Positions 18,112 through 27,348 of a stretch of DNA of 64,000 nt are shown here, piece by piece. Made by a program: the position numbers and the translations under genes. The stretch comes from Paenibacillus radicis (ex Xue et al. 2023) (GTDB taxonomy: Bacteria; Bacillota; Bacilli; Paenibacillales; NBRC-103111). The notes beneath the pieces are model-generated. The model did no database searches. It was not told where the DNA came from and saw only the letters and a program-made list of their open reading frames with translations. Every line of letters begins with the position of its first letter. Positions within the stretch are counted from its first letter, which is position 1. Location: assembly GCF_024722015.1 (NCBI RefSeq), contig NZ_JANQBD010000010.1:62001-126000 (forward strand), in the 5' to 3' direction.

Positions 18112-18160
18112 CTGAAGCTTCATTTGAGCACTGAATAATGCCCTTAAAATGGTAAAAAGT

Positions 18161-18238
18161 GGACATTGTAAGAGAAACCAATCTAACGATACCTTGTTAT
18201 GATTTCGGTTTTTCTCACAAAAATGTCTGCTTTTTTTT
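18161..18238 (+). terminator. Imperfect long hairpin and T run after the second binding-protein gene
   Basis: GGACATTGTAAGAGAAACC (18161-18179) is an imperfect inverted copy of the segment around 18207-18229 (GGTTTTTCTCAC, then AAATGTCTGC), followed by eight T bases. It is likely a terminator despite the long loop. Confidence 0.55.
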
Positions 18239-18389
18239 ATGTTTATTTTGGAATAAAGATAGTAAACTTACTCTAATTTCAACTAGACCTGACTAAATTG
18301 AATGAAAGATAGGAGGAATGATGAACGAAACAGACACTTGCGAAGCGAGTTTTTACTACGTAAAAACTATAAAGAGGTCAGAAAAGTGA

Positions 18390-18566
18390 ATGCCTGCACA
18401 TCCACATGTAAAAGGAATTACGGCAGCTGTGCTGGGTGGCCAGCCGGTGTTGTCAACAGCCTGCTCAAGCTGCTCGGGTCCTGCAGCTGCAGATAAACCT
18501 GCGAATAATAACAGCCCGAAATCAAACAAGCTGCCTATCGCGAAAGGTGACGTAACCTTAAAGGGG
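18390..18566 (+). pseudogene. Remnant of a sugar-importer lipoprotein gene (5' end)
   Basis: The stretch encodes a lipoprotein-like start (HVKGITAAVLGGQPVLSTACS) and then a Ser/Asn/Pro-rich linker with PANNNSPKSNKLPIAKGDVTL. This resembles the first 50-60 residues of extracellular sugar-binding lipoproteins of Bacillales. The frame then ends, with no solute-binding domain. It is followed at once by the start of a permease-like gene, so a deletion probably removed the rest of the binding protein. The assignment rests on composition and context. Confidence 0.5.
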
Positions 18567-18574
18567 GACGGGGG

Positions 18575-18694
18575 ATGGCGATAGAGAGTACAGCAGCCGA
18601 AAAGCTGTTTAATCTGGTAAATATTTTATTCATGATACTGCTAATGCTAGTAACTATTTACCCCCTTTATTATGTGATCCTCGCATGCTGCTGA
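18575..18694 (+). pseudogene. Remnant of a carbohydrate ABC permease gene (5' end)
   Basis: ATG at 18575 after GGGGGACGGGGG begins a 39-residue frame. The segment STAAEKLFNLVNILFMILL, continuing VTIYPLYYVIL, matches the conserved N-terminus of LplC/YtcP-type permeases (helix, first membrane segment, YPLYYVI). It stops where the family continues with a long extracytoplasmic loop. Together with the preceding lipoprotein fragment it looks like the scar of a deleted polysaccharide importer. Confidence 0.55.
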
Positions 18695-18867
18695 AGCATG
18701 AAGGGCTATTATGGACGATCCTTGGGCAATGTCATTTCTGCGGTCCCAGTTTGTTTATCCCTTTCTGCAAAAATAGTTTGTCAAAGGCTTAATGATCGGA
18801 GCACTTAAAGGGTAGTAAAACGTGCTTTAATGAACAAAAAATTATATAGCGAAGGATAGTGATTAGA

Positions 18868-19821
18868 TTGGATAAAAAAACTAGAGTTCTTAACGCATTG
18901 AACAAGCAAGCTGTAGACAAGGTTCCTGTTGGCTTCTGGTTTCATTTCTCTGGCGAAGAGGCCAAAGGGGAAGCATGCATAGAAGCTCATGTTCAGCATT
19001 ATAAGGATAGCGATATCGATTTTATCAAAATTATGTGTGATGGTTATTTCGCTTTTCCAATTAATGCGGAAATCAAAGAGGCAACAGATTGGCGTAAATT
19101 GAAGCCATTGGGCAAGGACCATCCATATATCAAAGAGCAGGTTGAACGGGCAAAAGGGATCAGCGACCGTGTTAACGGGGAGTGCTGCATATTTTACAAT
19201 GTGTTCGCACCTTTCTCCTGCATTCGGTTCGGAACTTCAGATGAGCTCGTTATGAGGCATTTGAAAGAGGATCCTGAGGCTGTCATGTATGCATTGGATG
19301 TAATTGCGCAGGATCAGGCTATGCTGGCAGAGCTTATTATTACAGAAGGTCAATGTACCGGAGCTTATTATTGCTTACAGGGCGGAGAGATGGATCGTTT
19401 CACCTATGACGAATACCGGAAGTGGATTACGCCAAGTGACAAATATGTGCTGGACCATGCCAATAAATTTAGCGATAATAACATGCTTCATCTATGTGGT
19501 TGGGCAGGCATTAAGAATCGTTTGGAATGCTGGCGGGATTATCCGGCAAAAGCCTTTAACTGGGCTATATATGTAGAGGAATTAGGATTAAAAGAGGGGA
19601 TGGAATTTTTTGGTGGAAAGGCTGTTTTGGGCGGATTCGATAATACAAAGGAAGGCCTTTTATATAGCGGTACGAAAGCAGATGTCGATCAATTTACAGC
19701 TAATCTCATAGAGGAAACGGGTACTACCGGGGTTATTCTAGGTGCGGATTGCTCACTTTCTGGCGATATCGACAGGCAGCGGATTAAATGGGTAGTAGAA
19801 GCAGCCAAAGCGGCCCAGTAA
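18868..19821 (+). CDS. Uroporphyrinogen decarboxylase / MtaA-family protein
   Basis: The TTG at 18868 has GAAGGA eleven bases upstream; a GTG at 18859 is closer than usual to that site. The protein has about 317 residues and the UroD-like barrel pattern: RVLNALNKQAVDKVPVGFW at the start, DFIKIMCDGYF, and a C-terminal GGFDNTKEGLLYSGTK with GVILGADCSL. Outside heme synthesis, members of this family are corrinoid or CoM methyltransferases, which use a zinc site. Here HLCGW (about 211) and GADCSL may supply metal ligands. It heads a cluster with an M20 peptidase and a trans-sulfuration enzyme, far from heme genes, so a methyltransferase or catabolic role is more likely than heme synthesis. Confidence 0.8.
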   Translation: MDKKTRVLNALNKQAVDKVPVGFWFHFSGEEAKGEACIEAHVQHYKDSDIDFIKIMCDGYFAFPINAEIKEATDWRKLKPLGKDHPYIKEQVERAKGISDRVNGECCIFYNVFAPFSCIRFGTSDELVMRHLKEDPEAVMYALDVIAQDQAMLAELIITEGQCTGAYYCLQGGEMDRFTYDEYRKWITPSDKYVLDHANKFSDNNMLHLCGWAGIKNRLECWRDYPAKAFNWAIYVEELGLKEGMEFFGGKAVLGGFDNTKEGLLYSGTKADVDQFTANLIEETGTTGVILGADCSLSGDIDRQRIKWVVEAAKAAQ

Positions 19822-19867
19822 CCGTACATCGGGAAGGGCTTAATGAGCCCAGGTGAGGAGAGAGAAA

Positions 19868-21202
19868 ATGGCGATGCACATTGGACACTCAGTTCGGCAA
19901 TACGAGAAGGAAATGATTCATCACTTGCGCCAGCTTATTCAAATCCACAGTGTAATGGAAGAGCCTAAGCCGGGGATGCCGTATGGCGAGGGAGTAAACC
20001 AAGCTCTGCATTACATGCTGGATCTGGCTTCAGAACTGGGATTTCGGACGGCCCATGTGAATGGCTATACAGGGCATGCTGAATTTGGTTCCGGAGACGA
20101 GATAGCTGCCGTTGTAACCCATGTCGACACGGTACCCATCGGTGATGGATGGACATATCCTCCACTGTCGGCCGAGATTGTGGACGGCAAAATTTATGGA
20201 CGGGGTGCATCCGACAATAAATTCGCGGTTATTGCGGCGCTTTACAGTCTATATGCGCTTAAGCAGGCAGGTTTCATTCCGGATCGGAGGATTCGGGTTA
20301 TCTTCGGCACGAATGAAGAGAATGGCATGAACGATCTGGACTATTATTTCGAGCAGGAGCCATTGCCGGACTACGCTTTTGTTACCGATGGGGGATATCC
20401 AATATCGAATGCTGAGAAAGGGGTTATCACCTTTTCGTGGATACAAAAGCTGGAAGCAAGCGGCAGCGCCAACTGGATCCGGATCGAGGGTGGAGACGCC
20501 GCTAATGTGGTGCCTGACCTGTGTCGTGCCGAAGTGCTTGCGGTAGATGGCAAGCAGTTATTAGCGCTGGAGAAGACAGGAAAGGCGTCTCACGGAGCTT
20601 GGCCGCATAACGGGATCAATGCGATCACTCGTTTGATTGAGGAAATTACGTCTAACCCGCTCTGTTCGGGTCTTGCGGCTGAGCCGTTTCTGCGGTTTCT
20701 GCAGCAGCGAGTCGGTAAGGAGCTGGATGGAACTTCTCTTGGCATCGCTTTTGAGGAAGAGATACATGGCAATGTTACCGTGAACTTGGCGAGCATCGCT
20801 GTAAACCGTGAGGAAGCTAAAGTTACGCTGAACATCCGTTACCCCGTGTCGGCGGAGGGGGATGAAATCATTTCCCTTCTTACAAAGATTGCCGCAGACG
20901 CCGGGCTGGAAACTGTCGTTAAAGCACATATGCCTGCACTGTACATGGCACCGGACCATCCGTTAATCGGCATGCTAAGCCGTGCTTATGAGACGGTGAC
21001 TGGCGAACAGGCGAGGCTGATTTCCATGGCGGGAGGAACCTATGCGAAGAAGCTGCACAATCGCGGAGTCACCTTCGGCCCTTCTTTTCCGGGATCGCCA
21101 GCCACTAATTTTCACCAGGCAGACGAAAATATCGGAATCGATCAATTGATGCGGCATGCTGAGGTTTGTACCCAAGCGCTATATGAGCTGTCGAAGAAAT
21201 AG
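19868..21202 (+). CDS. M20-family metallopeptidase, Sapep/PepV-like dipeptidase
   Basis: ATG at 19868, after GAGGAGAGAG, gives 444 residues. Metal-binding and catalytic motifs are present: VVTHVDTVP (His and catalytic Asp), GRGASDNKF (bridging Asp), FGTNEENGMND (catalytic Glu and metal Glu), and a late FHQADENI with the last His. This is the order in PepV/Sapep dipeptidases, cytosolic enzymes with two zinc or manganese ions. An insertion domain (about 190-330) is present. It lies 46 bases after the UroD-family gene and 42 bases before a PLP enzyme, so all three probably form one transcript. Confidence 0.88.
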   Translation: MAMHIGHSVRQYEKEMIHHLRQLIQIHSVMEEPKPGMPYGEGVNQALHYMLDLASELGFRTAHVNGYTGHAEFGSGDEIAAVVTHVDTVPIGDGWTYPPLSAEIVDGKIYGRGASDNKFAVIAALYSLYALKQAGFIPDRRIRVIFGTNEENGMNDLDYYFEQEPLPDYAFVTDGGYPISNAEKGVITFSWIQKLEASGSANWIRIEGGDAANVVPDLCRAEVLAVDGKQLLALEKTGKASHGAWPHNGINAITRLIEEITSNPLCSGLAAEPFLRFLQQRVGKELDGTSLGIAFEEEIHGNVTVNLASIAVNREEAKVTLNIRYPVSAEGDEIISLLTKIAADAGLETVVKAHMPALYMAPDHPLIGMLSRAYETVTGEQARLISMAGGTYAKKLHNRGVTFGPSFPGSPATNFHQADENIGIDQLMRHAEVCTQALYELSKK

Positions 21203-21244
21203 CAAATAACAAAAAGTCAGAATTACCAGAAAGGGGGTATTCGC

Positions 21245-22444
21245 TTGAACTCGCAAAAGAACCCTTTACCGTTTACATTTGTTGCCCACGATAAGCATGA
21301 TGAGAGGCATCAAGGGGCTGTTTCGATCCCCATCTATCAGAATACATTATTTTCTTACGCCAAAAGCGATGAGCCGGGGCATTCCTTCAAATACAGCCGG
21401 ATGGGAAATCCGACGGTACAGGAATTAGAAAAGCGATTGGCCGCACTGGAGTACGGAGAGAGGGCTCAATGCTTCGCTTCCGGTATGGCTGCTATTTCTG
21501 CGGCTATCTTATCTACCGTACGAACGGGTGATCATATCATATGCGTTGATCAGGTGTATTTCGGCACCAGAGAGTTTTTGGAGTTTTTCTTGACCCGGTA
21601 TGGCGTTGAAGTAACCTATGTGGACGGCACATCCATGGATAAAATTACGGAAGCCATTCGTGAAAATACAGCTCTTATCTATTTGGAGAGTCCGACCAGC
21701 TATTATTTCCAGCTGCAGGATTTGGCTGCCTGCGTCCAAGCTGCCAAAGCGCGCAGCATTAAAACAATCATTGATAATACATGGGCGTCTCCATGTTATC
21801 AAAATCCGCTGCGGATGGGCATCGACCTGGTTGTTCATTCGTTAACGAAATATGTCGGTGGGCATAGCGATGTTCTAGGTGGCGCTGTGATTGGATCATC
21901 GGAGCTTATTGATAAATTGAGCCGTATCGACCATCAACTGTTGGGAGGGGTGATGACTCCTCATACGGCGTCCTTATTGCTGCGTGGAATGAGGACTCTT
22001 CCTTTGCGGATGGAACGCTTAAGCAAGTCAGCGCAGACAATGGCGGAATACTTCAGCACAGTTTCCTGCATAAGAAGGGTCAATTTTCCCGGGCTCTCCA
22101 CGCATCCTCAGCATGAGCTCGCCCTTTCGCAGATGGGCGGTTACGGCAGTCTGATGTCCATCGAGGTGGAGGGTACGCTTGAGCAGGCCAAAACATGGGT
22201 GGATCAGCTCGATTATTTCAGAATCGGCCTCAGCTTTGGAGGGTATGAAAGTCTGGTGCTGGTGGTAGGCTTGGTGCCCGATGCCTCGCCCGAGCGTCCA
22301 GTAAGCTTGATTCGGTTTAATATTGGGCTGGAAGATACGGCTGATTTGATTGAAGATGTGAGCAGCATCCATTCGTTTTTTCAGCCTAAACAAAGTCCCG
22401 GCAATCAGGATAAGGGCTTTGATTTTAACATAGCCAGCGTATAA
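21245..22444 (+). CDS. PLP-dependent trans-sulfuration enzyme (cystathionine gamma-synthase/lyase family)
   Basis: The TTG at 21245 follows AAAGGGGGT, giving 399 residues. The Cys/Met metabolism fold is complete: YSRMGNPTVQELEKRLAALE, FASGMAAISAA (phosphate-binding loop), IDNTWASP (Asp for the pyridine nitrogen) and SLTKYVGGHSDVLGG with the PLP Lys near residue 202. Members include cystathionine gamma-synthase, beta-lyase and methionine gamma-lyase; the sequence alone does not separate them. Together with the upstream dipeptidase and UroD-family protein it suggests breakdown or recycling of a sulfur-containing peptide or amino acid, which is an inference. Confidence 0.88.
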   Translation: MNSQKNPLPFTFVAHDKHDERHQGAVSIPIYQNTLFSYAKSDEPGHSFKYSRMGNPTVQELEKRLAALEYGERAQCFASGMAAISAAILSTVRTGDHIICVDQVYFGTREFLEFFLTRYGVEVTYVDGTSMDKITEAIRENTALIYLESPTSYYFQLQDLAACVQAAKARSIKTIIDNTWASPCYQNPLRMGIDLVVHSLTKYVGGHSDVLGGAVIGSSELIDKLSRIDHQLLGGVMTPHTASLLLRGMRTLPLRMERLSKSAQTMAEYFSTVSCIRRVNFPGLSTHPQHELALSQMGGYGSLMSIEVEGTLEQAKTWVDQLDYFRIGLSFGGYESLVLVVGLVPDASPERPVSLIRFNIGLEDTADLIEDVSSIHSFFQPKQSPGNQDKGFDFNIASV

Positions 22445-22500
22445 ACAGCGTTATCGGAAAATCGGCCGGGCCTTAGTTCCCGCACCGATTTTTCGCTGTT
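22444..22500 (+). terminator. Long intrinsic terminator after the trans-sulfuration gene
   Basis: AACAGCG (22444-22450) pairs with CGCTGTT (22494-22500), and CGGAAAATCGG (22455-22465) pairs with CCGATTTTTCG (22485-22495) inside it. There is no long T run, but the stem is strong. Confidence 0.65.
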
Positions 22501-22662
22501 TAGGAATGGGGATGCAACAGGTTTTTATGAACATCGGAGGCGCCATTCACTAGCAACTGGATTTGAATTTGGAGGTTTACTTCATCTCCTTTACTTATTT
22601 GGCACGTTAGAGGAACAAGGATGCGCTATTTTGAACTGCACACGTGATCATTCGAGTGAAAG

Positions 22663-22737
22663 GGAACTACGATCACTTATTTACTTGAAATATGGCATTA
22701 CAGCCTATTGGAGGATGAAATAAGGCATCGTAGTTCC
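22663..22737. repeat. Inverted repeat in a gene-free stretch
   Basis: GGAACTACGAT (22663-22673) and ATCGTAGTTCC (22727-22737) are a perfect 11-base inverted pair. They lie within 22501-22917, where I see no gene. ATTCGAGTG also recurs at about 22650 and 22751, so this is probably degenerate repeat DNA. Confidence 0.5.
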
Positions 22738-22917
22738 TCAGCTCCATGAATTCGAGTGGAAGTATAGTAAATAAGGGACTGACGTTCCGCTTAAGAATAT
22801 TAGTGAGCAGTAGCCCCTCTCAAGAGAGCAACTCAATCGATGAAAAGGTTTAGTATGATGTTATCTCCTCAAACAGGAGAAGCCTCGGTATCGGATCGAG
22901 ACCGGTTAGAATGCTGG

Positions 22918-23489
22918 GATGGGAAATAGGGAAACAAGGAGAAAGGAAGCAAGGAACAAGCAGCAGAGAAGCAGGGAAGCAGGGAAGCAGGGAAGCAGGG
23001 AGCAAGGGAGCAGGGAGCAGGGAGCAAGGAAGCAGGGAGCAAGGAAGCAGGAAGCAAGGAAGCAGGAAGCAGGAAGCAGGGAGCAAAGAGCAGGGAGCAA
23101 GGAGCAAGGAGCAAGGAAGCAGGGGGCAAGGAAGCAGGGAGCAAGGAAGCAAGGAAGCAAGGAGCAAGGAGCAAGGAAGCAGGGGGCAAGGAAGCAGGGA
23201 GCAAAGAAGCAGGGAGCAAGGAGCAAGGAGCAAGGAGCAAGGAGCAAGGAAGCAAGGAAGCAGGGAGCAAGGAGCAAGGAAGCAAGGAAGCAAGGAAGCG
23301 AGGAAACCAAGAAATAGGGGAGCAGGAAAGCAAGGAAGCAAGAAGCAAGGAAGCAAGGAAACAAGGAACAAGGAACAAGGAAGCAGGAAGCAAGTAAATC
23401 AGGAAATAGGAAAGCAGGAAATAGGAAAGCAGGAAATAGGAAAGCAGGAAAGCAGGAAAGCAGGAAAGCAAAGCAAGCAAGCAAGGAAA
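22918..23489 (+). repeat. Purine-rich minisatellite, mixed 7- and 8-base units
   Basis: About 570 bases are built almost only from A and G with a C every seven or eight bases. The units are variants of GCARGGA (7) and AGCARGGA (8), for example blocks of GGAGCAA followed by blocks of GGAAGCA. The last 90 bases shift to GGAAATA and GGAAAGCA units. Open frames occur on both strands and in several phases, only because T is nearly absent from one strand; they are not genes. The strand asymmetry would favour triplex or slipped structures. Confidence 0.9.
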
Positions 23490-23644
23490 CTTCCCAAGCA
23501 TAGAGTAGAACAAGAGAGGGAATGGGTATGGGGTGTAGGAGCAATAGCGTCCGCCTTTGAAGGTGTGTTCACACCGCTGCAAGCCGTTTAATCAAGGAAC
23601 ATGACTTCAACAGTGGCCGTAACCCCATACCCTATTCCCTCCCA

Positions 23645-23780
23645 ACGCACCAACGTATGGGTCTAGCCAAGGAACTAGGGTCTGGTTTTAGAGGTCTGGG
23701 TTTAGGCGACGCACCAACGTATGGGTAGCCAAGGAACTATGCTCTGGTTTTAGATGACGCCCCAACGTCTGGTTTCAGCC
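23645..23780 (+). repeat. Degenerate tandem repeat, three copies
   Basis: ACGCACCAACGTATGGGT begins at 23645 and again at 23709, and ACGCCCCAACGTCTGG begins at 23757. Each is followed by AGCCA and, in the first two, by AGGAACTA and CTGGTTTTAGA. The copies are 64 and 48 bases apart. No gene is visible in 23490-23888. Confidence 0.65.
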
Positions 23781-23887
23781 AATGTATTAAGACAGGAACT
23801 GGTGATCGGCGAGATTTACTGGTTGAGAATATAAGAGTGCAGCTCCATTTCCTCAAAGGAATTTGGCGATCTGCCATCTGAGAGGCT

Positions 23888-23897
23888 ATGGTATAAT
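23888..23897 (+). promoter_or_regulatory. Extended -10 promoter of the yesM-like gene
   Basis: TGGTATAAT (TG-n-TATAAT) ends at 23897, 16 bases before the ATG at 23914. The -35 region is weak, as is usual for extended -10 promoters. This position excludes the upstream in-frame ATG at 23863 as a start. Confidence 0.6.
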
Positions 23898-23913
23898 TTA
23901 CACAGGTGATCCT

Positions 23914-25635
23914 ATGAGAAACTTAAAAATCAAACATAAGCTATTCATTTTTATCATTATGGGGGCTTTTTTGACCAGCTTCCTGGGCTGGCTGTTTGTA
24001 CAGCTTTCGCAATCCTTGTATGATAGCTTGATCTATCGAGAAACAACGGATAAGTTTCACCTGTTCTCGCAGCGGATCGAAGAAAAGCTGCTGAATATCG
24101 ATAAATTATCCCTTTCGATCATGTCCGACGCAGATGTCCAAAGGTATTTGAAAGAAATCAAGACAGCTCCAGGGACCTATGAGGCTTATTTCGCAGCAAA
24201 TGAATTAAAGAAGAAGCTGCTTTCCTATCATTTATTCGATTACGCGGTCTCCTCCATTACGATTCTTGATACAAACAATAATTCTCATGGTGTCGGATTA
24301 AATGTCAAAACCATCAGTTCCAGCGATATGGAGAGCCTGCGTGAAAAAGCTTCGGAATATAAAGGGGCGAGCGTCTGGGTGGGAGGGATACTGCAGGACG
24401 ACGCTTTTTTCTCCCTTCGCGAAATTCGTGAGATTGATGATTCCAGCATGGAACCGCTCGGGACTTTGTTGATTAGAACCTTTGCAGATAAAATTATATA
24501 TGCCTCACCGAGTGAAAGCAGGTATTATGATTCTACGCTGCTCATCGTATCGGGAGATAAAGTTATTTATCCTGGTGAAAGTCCAATCAGTTATCAGGAG
24601 CAGGAGCTACTTTTTAATGATGTGAATAATTATAGCTTGATCACCTTGAATCACGAGAAATATTTGGCCGCCTATTTTACCCTTCAATATACGGGGTGGA
24701 CCTTTATCCATCTTGTGCCCTATGGGTCCATCTTCAAAGATACGTTTATTATGAAGATTGTATTGATCTGCTTGTATGTTGTTGTTTTGCTTATCATTCT
24801 GCTGGTTGGCCTGCGATTTTCCAAAAGCATTACCCAGCCGATCGAAAAGCTAACGAAAAAAATTACGGTGGTAGAGAAGGGGAATTTCGAGCTGGATAAG
24901 CTGGAGTTTCCAGAAAATCGGGACGAAATCGGCCAGCTTAGCCGTAATTTCGATAAGATGATAGATAAATTGGATACATTGATCAAAGAAAATTATGTGA
25001 AGCAAATCATGCTTAAAGATGCCGAGTACAATACGTTAAAGGCCAAATTAAACCCGCATTTCCTATACAATACATTGGATTCGATCAATTGGTTAGCGAG
25101 GATGAACGGACAGCAGCAAATTTCGGGTATGGTCAAGGCACTGGGAAGTCTGCTTCGAAGTACAGTGAATGATAAGGAATTTATTACGCTGAAGGAAGAG
25201 ATCGGGAATTTATCCAATTATATTTACATTCAGCAATTCCGGTTCGAAGACCGCTTGGTTTATCGTATGCGAATAGAAGAGCATCTTCACTCGTTGTATA
25301 TTCCATGTATTATTTTGCAGCCTATCGTTGAGAACAGTATAAAATATGGGGTGGAGACCGCTTCCGAGATGTGTGAGATAACCGTATACGCAGAGGAGTT
25401 ACCTGACAGGCTCGTTATTATTGTCCAAGATACCGGACCGGGAATGGATGCGGATTATTTGAGTAAATTGGAGCTTAATGAGGTAGCAGCGGAGGGAACG
25501 GGTATTGGATTGAGAAGCATCAATGAACGGCTGAAAATTTTATTCGGAGAGCCTTATGGCATTCGTATAGAGAGTGAGCCGGATAAAGGCACCATCATTA
25601 AAATTTCTATCCCCTATACGAACAGTCCGGCGTAG
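23914..25635 (+). CDS. YesM-type sensor histidine kinase
   Basis: The start at 23914 has AGGTGAT upstream and gives 573 residues. Two membrane segments (about 10-32 and 277-300) flank a large extracytoplasmic sensor domain. HAMP follows (LRFSKSITQPIEKLTKKI), then the His_kinase domain of this class (KLNPHFLYNTLDSINW, His near residue 382) and an ATPase domain (ILQPIVENSIKYG, GTGIGLRSINERL). YesM kinases sense sugars or cell-wall polysaccharides and pair with AraC-type YesN regulators. Its partner is the next gene, and a sugar importer follows. Confidence 0.94.
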   Translation: MRNLKIKHKLFIFIIMGAFLTSFLGWLFVQLSQSLYDSLIYRETTDKFHLFSQRIEEKLLNIDKLSLSIMSDADVQRYLKEIKTAPGTYEAYFAANELKKKLLSYHLFDYAVSSITILDTNNNSHGVGLNVKTISSSDMESLREKASEYKGASVWVGGILQDDAFFSLREIREIDDSSMEPLGTLLIRTFADKIIYASPSESRYYDSTLLIVSGDKVIYPGESPISYQEQELLFNDVNNYSLITLNHEKYLAAYFTLQYTGWTFIHLVPYGSIFKDTFIMKIVLICLYVVVLLIILLVGLRFSKSITQPIEKLTKKITVVEKGNFELDKLEFPENRDEIGQLSRNFDKMIDKLDTLIKENYVKQIMLKDAEYNTLKAKLNPHFLYNTLDSINWLARMNGQQQISGMVKALGSLLRSTVNDKEFITLKEEIGNLSNYIYIQQFRFEDRLVYRMRIEEHLHSLYIPCIILQPIVENSIKYGVETASEMCEITVYAEELPDRLVIIVQDTGPGMDADYLSKLELNEVAAEGTGIGLRSINERLKILFGEPYGIRIESEPDKGTIIKISIPYTNSPA

Positions 25636-25738
25636 GGCATTCTGAGTGGAGAGCCGTCCTTTTCCCGCAAATATTCGCGGATTTCCTTCATCAGACAGAC
25701 TCCATGGCAGCAAATGACGATAGGTGAGGTGTTGAAAA

Positions 25739-27319
25739 TTGATTGATCCGAGCTATAAGGTATTCGTGGTTGATGACGAAAGAATTATACGGGAGGGCAT
25801 TGCCAAATTAATCGATTGGGATCGATTGGGACTGGATTTTACCGGCTGTGCTCCTGATGGATTATCTGCATACGAGCAAATGCTGGATATACGGCCGGAT
25901 ATTATCATAACGGATGTTAAGATGCCTCGAATGGACGGATTGGAGCTTATCCAGCAAACGATGAAGCTGCTGCCGGATGCCAAGTTTGTCGTTCTATCAG
26001 GCCATGGTGAATTTGAGTTTGCCAGCAAAGCGATGCAGCATGGCGTTAAACATTATTTATTAAAGCCTTGTGACGAGATGGACATAACTCATGTATTGCA
26101 GCAGGTTATCAGCGAATTGGATGAGCAGAGAAATAAGATCAGCTTCTATCAGCTCATGGAAAACCAGCTTGCCGAAGCGCTGCCTAAAGTAAAAGAGCAG
26201 CTGCTAAGAGACTGCTTGCTGAACAGAACCTTTTTTAAGCATGAGATGGAGCATTATAAAAAAATTTTACACATCCAAGATGAGAAGGTAAGATTGATTT
26301 TGTTCCAGCTGGAGGCTGCTTTTGAGTTCGTTGAATTATATGCGCTCAAAAATATTTCCGAAGAGCTGATCAAGACACGCAACGTTATGCTCAGCACGAT
26401 AGTAGGAGATAAGTTTATCATCCTGATCGAAGATATGGAATTACAAGAAATGGTAAATATGACCAGTAAAATCAAAGAGGAATTTGAGAGTAAATATAAA
26501 GTCGATTTGACTTTGTCGATCAGTAATCCTTGCACATTTGAAGATATTCCAAAGATTTACCATGATGCCCAGCAGTATTTGAAATACAGGTTTTACCTTG
26601 GCGAGAGCAGTATTATTACAAGCGAAGAGGTTGATTTGGAGCTGTCCTCGACCGCAACGGAAATTGTGAATTTGAATTATAACAACATCGTGATGGCAAT
26701 AAAAATCGGGAATACGGAAGATCTTAAAGACGAATTAGCCTATTTCTTTGATAAGCTGCGCGAGTTTCGTTGTGAAATTAATATGGCGATCAGCTATTGC
26801 ATCGAATTGATCACGACCATTGTTAGGCAGACGATGCCGGATAAAATCAACGAGAATATTCCCAAAATTGTACCTATCCTTCAGATGAAAACATTGGAGG
26901 AGATCCATAGATATATATTTGGCGTGTCTCATGTCATTACCAAAGAAAACTACGAAGTCTATTCACAAAAAAACCGCATGCTCGTTCACAGTATGGTTCA
27001 GCATATTCAAGAAAATTTAGGGAATGAGGAGCTGTCACTGCAGTGGCTTGCCAAGCATTATTTCTATATGAATGTGGATTATTTGGGGAAGCTGTTTCGA
27101 AAAGAAATGAACGAGAAATTCTCGCAGTATGTAACCAGGGTCAGAATAGAGTGGGCGAAGGAACTTATGACAAAATTTAACAATTATAAGGTGTATGAAA
27201 TTGCGGAACAAACAGGATTTGGCAGGGATTCGCAGTACTTCAGCAACCTTTTTAAAAAGTATACAGGCTATACGCCGGTGGAATATAAAACGATGATAAA
27301 ACATGACACTCATTACTGA
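25739..27319 (+). CDS. YesN-type AraC-family response regulator
   Basis: TTG at 25739 after GGTGAGGTG gives 526 residues. The receiver domain (1-120) carries DDE near residue 12, the phospho-acceptor Asp in DIIITDVKMPRMDG and Lys in YLLKPC. A long helical middle part follows. The C-terminal 100 residues form an AraC DNA-binding domain with two helix-turn-helix motifs (LSLQWLAKHYFYMNVDYLGK, and KVYEIAEQTGFGRDSQYFSN, then FKKYTGYTPVEYK). It very likely activates the importer operon that follows. Confidence 0.94.
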   Translation: MIDPSYKVFVVDDERIIREGIAKLIDWDRLGLDFTGCAPDGLSAYEQMLDIRPDIIITDVKMPRMDGLELIQQTMKLLPDAKFVVLSGHGEFEFASKAMQHGVKHYLLKPCDEMDITHVLQQVISELDEQRNKISFYQLMENQLAEALPKVKEQLLRDCLLNRTFFKHEMEHYKKILHIQDEKVRLILFQLEAAFEFVELYALKNISEELIKTRNVMLSTIVGDKFIILIEDMELQEMVNMTSKIKEEFESKYKVDLTLSISNPCTFEDIPKIYHDAQQYLKYRFYLGESSIITSEEVDLELSSTATEIVNLNYNNIVMAIKIGNTEDLKDELAYFFDKLREFRCEINMAISYCIELITTIVRQTMPDKINENIPKIVPILQMKTLEEIHRYIFGVSHVITKENYEVYSQKNRMLVHSMVQHIQENLGNEELSLQWLAKHYFYMNVDYLGKLFRKEMNEKFSQYVTRVRIEWAKELMTKFNNYKVYEIAEQTGFGRDSQYFSNLFKKYTGYTPVEYKTMIKHDTHY

Positions 27320-27348
27320 TTTTCAAGTAAAAAGTGTCTGTTTTTTTT
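27305..27348 (+). terminator. Weak intrinsic terminator after the yesN-like gene
   Basis: GACACT (27305-27310) pairs with AGTGTC (27333-27338), followed by a run of eight T bases. The stem overlaps the end of the gene. Confidence 0.5.

Noticed and set aside
22918..23489. Possible CRISPR array
   Set aside because: There are no unique spacers; repeat units are 7-8 bases and adjoin each other. No cas genes are nearby.
22850..23591. Several long overlapping open frames on both strands in the purine-rich repeat
   Set aside because: They exist only because one strand has almost no T. Their translations are pure low complexity (Glu/Gln/Gly/Arg/Lys or Leu/Pro/Ser/Cys) with no ribosome binding sites of note.
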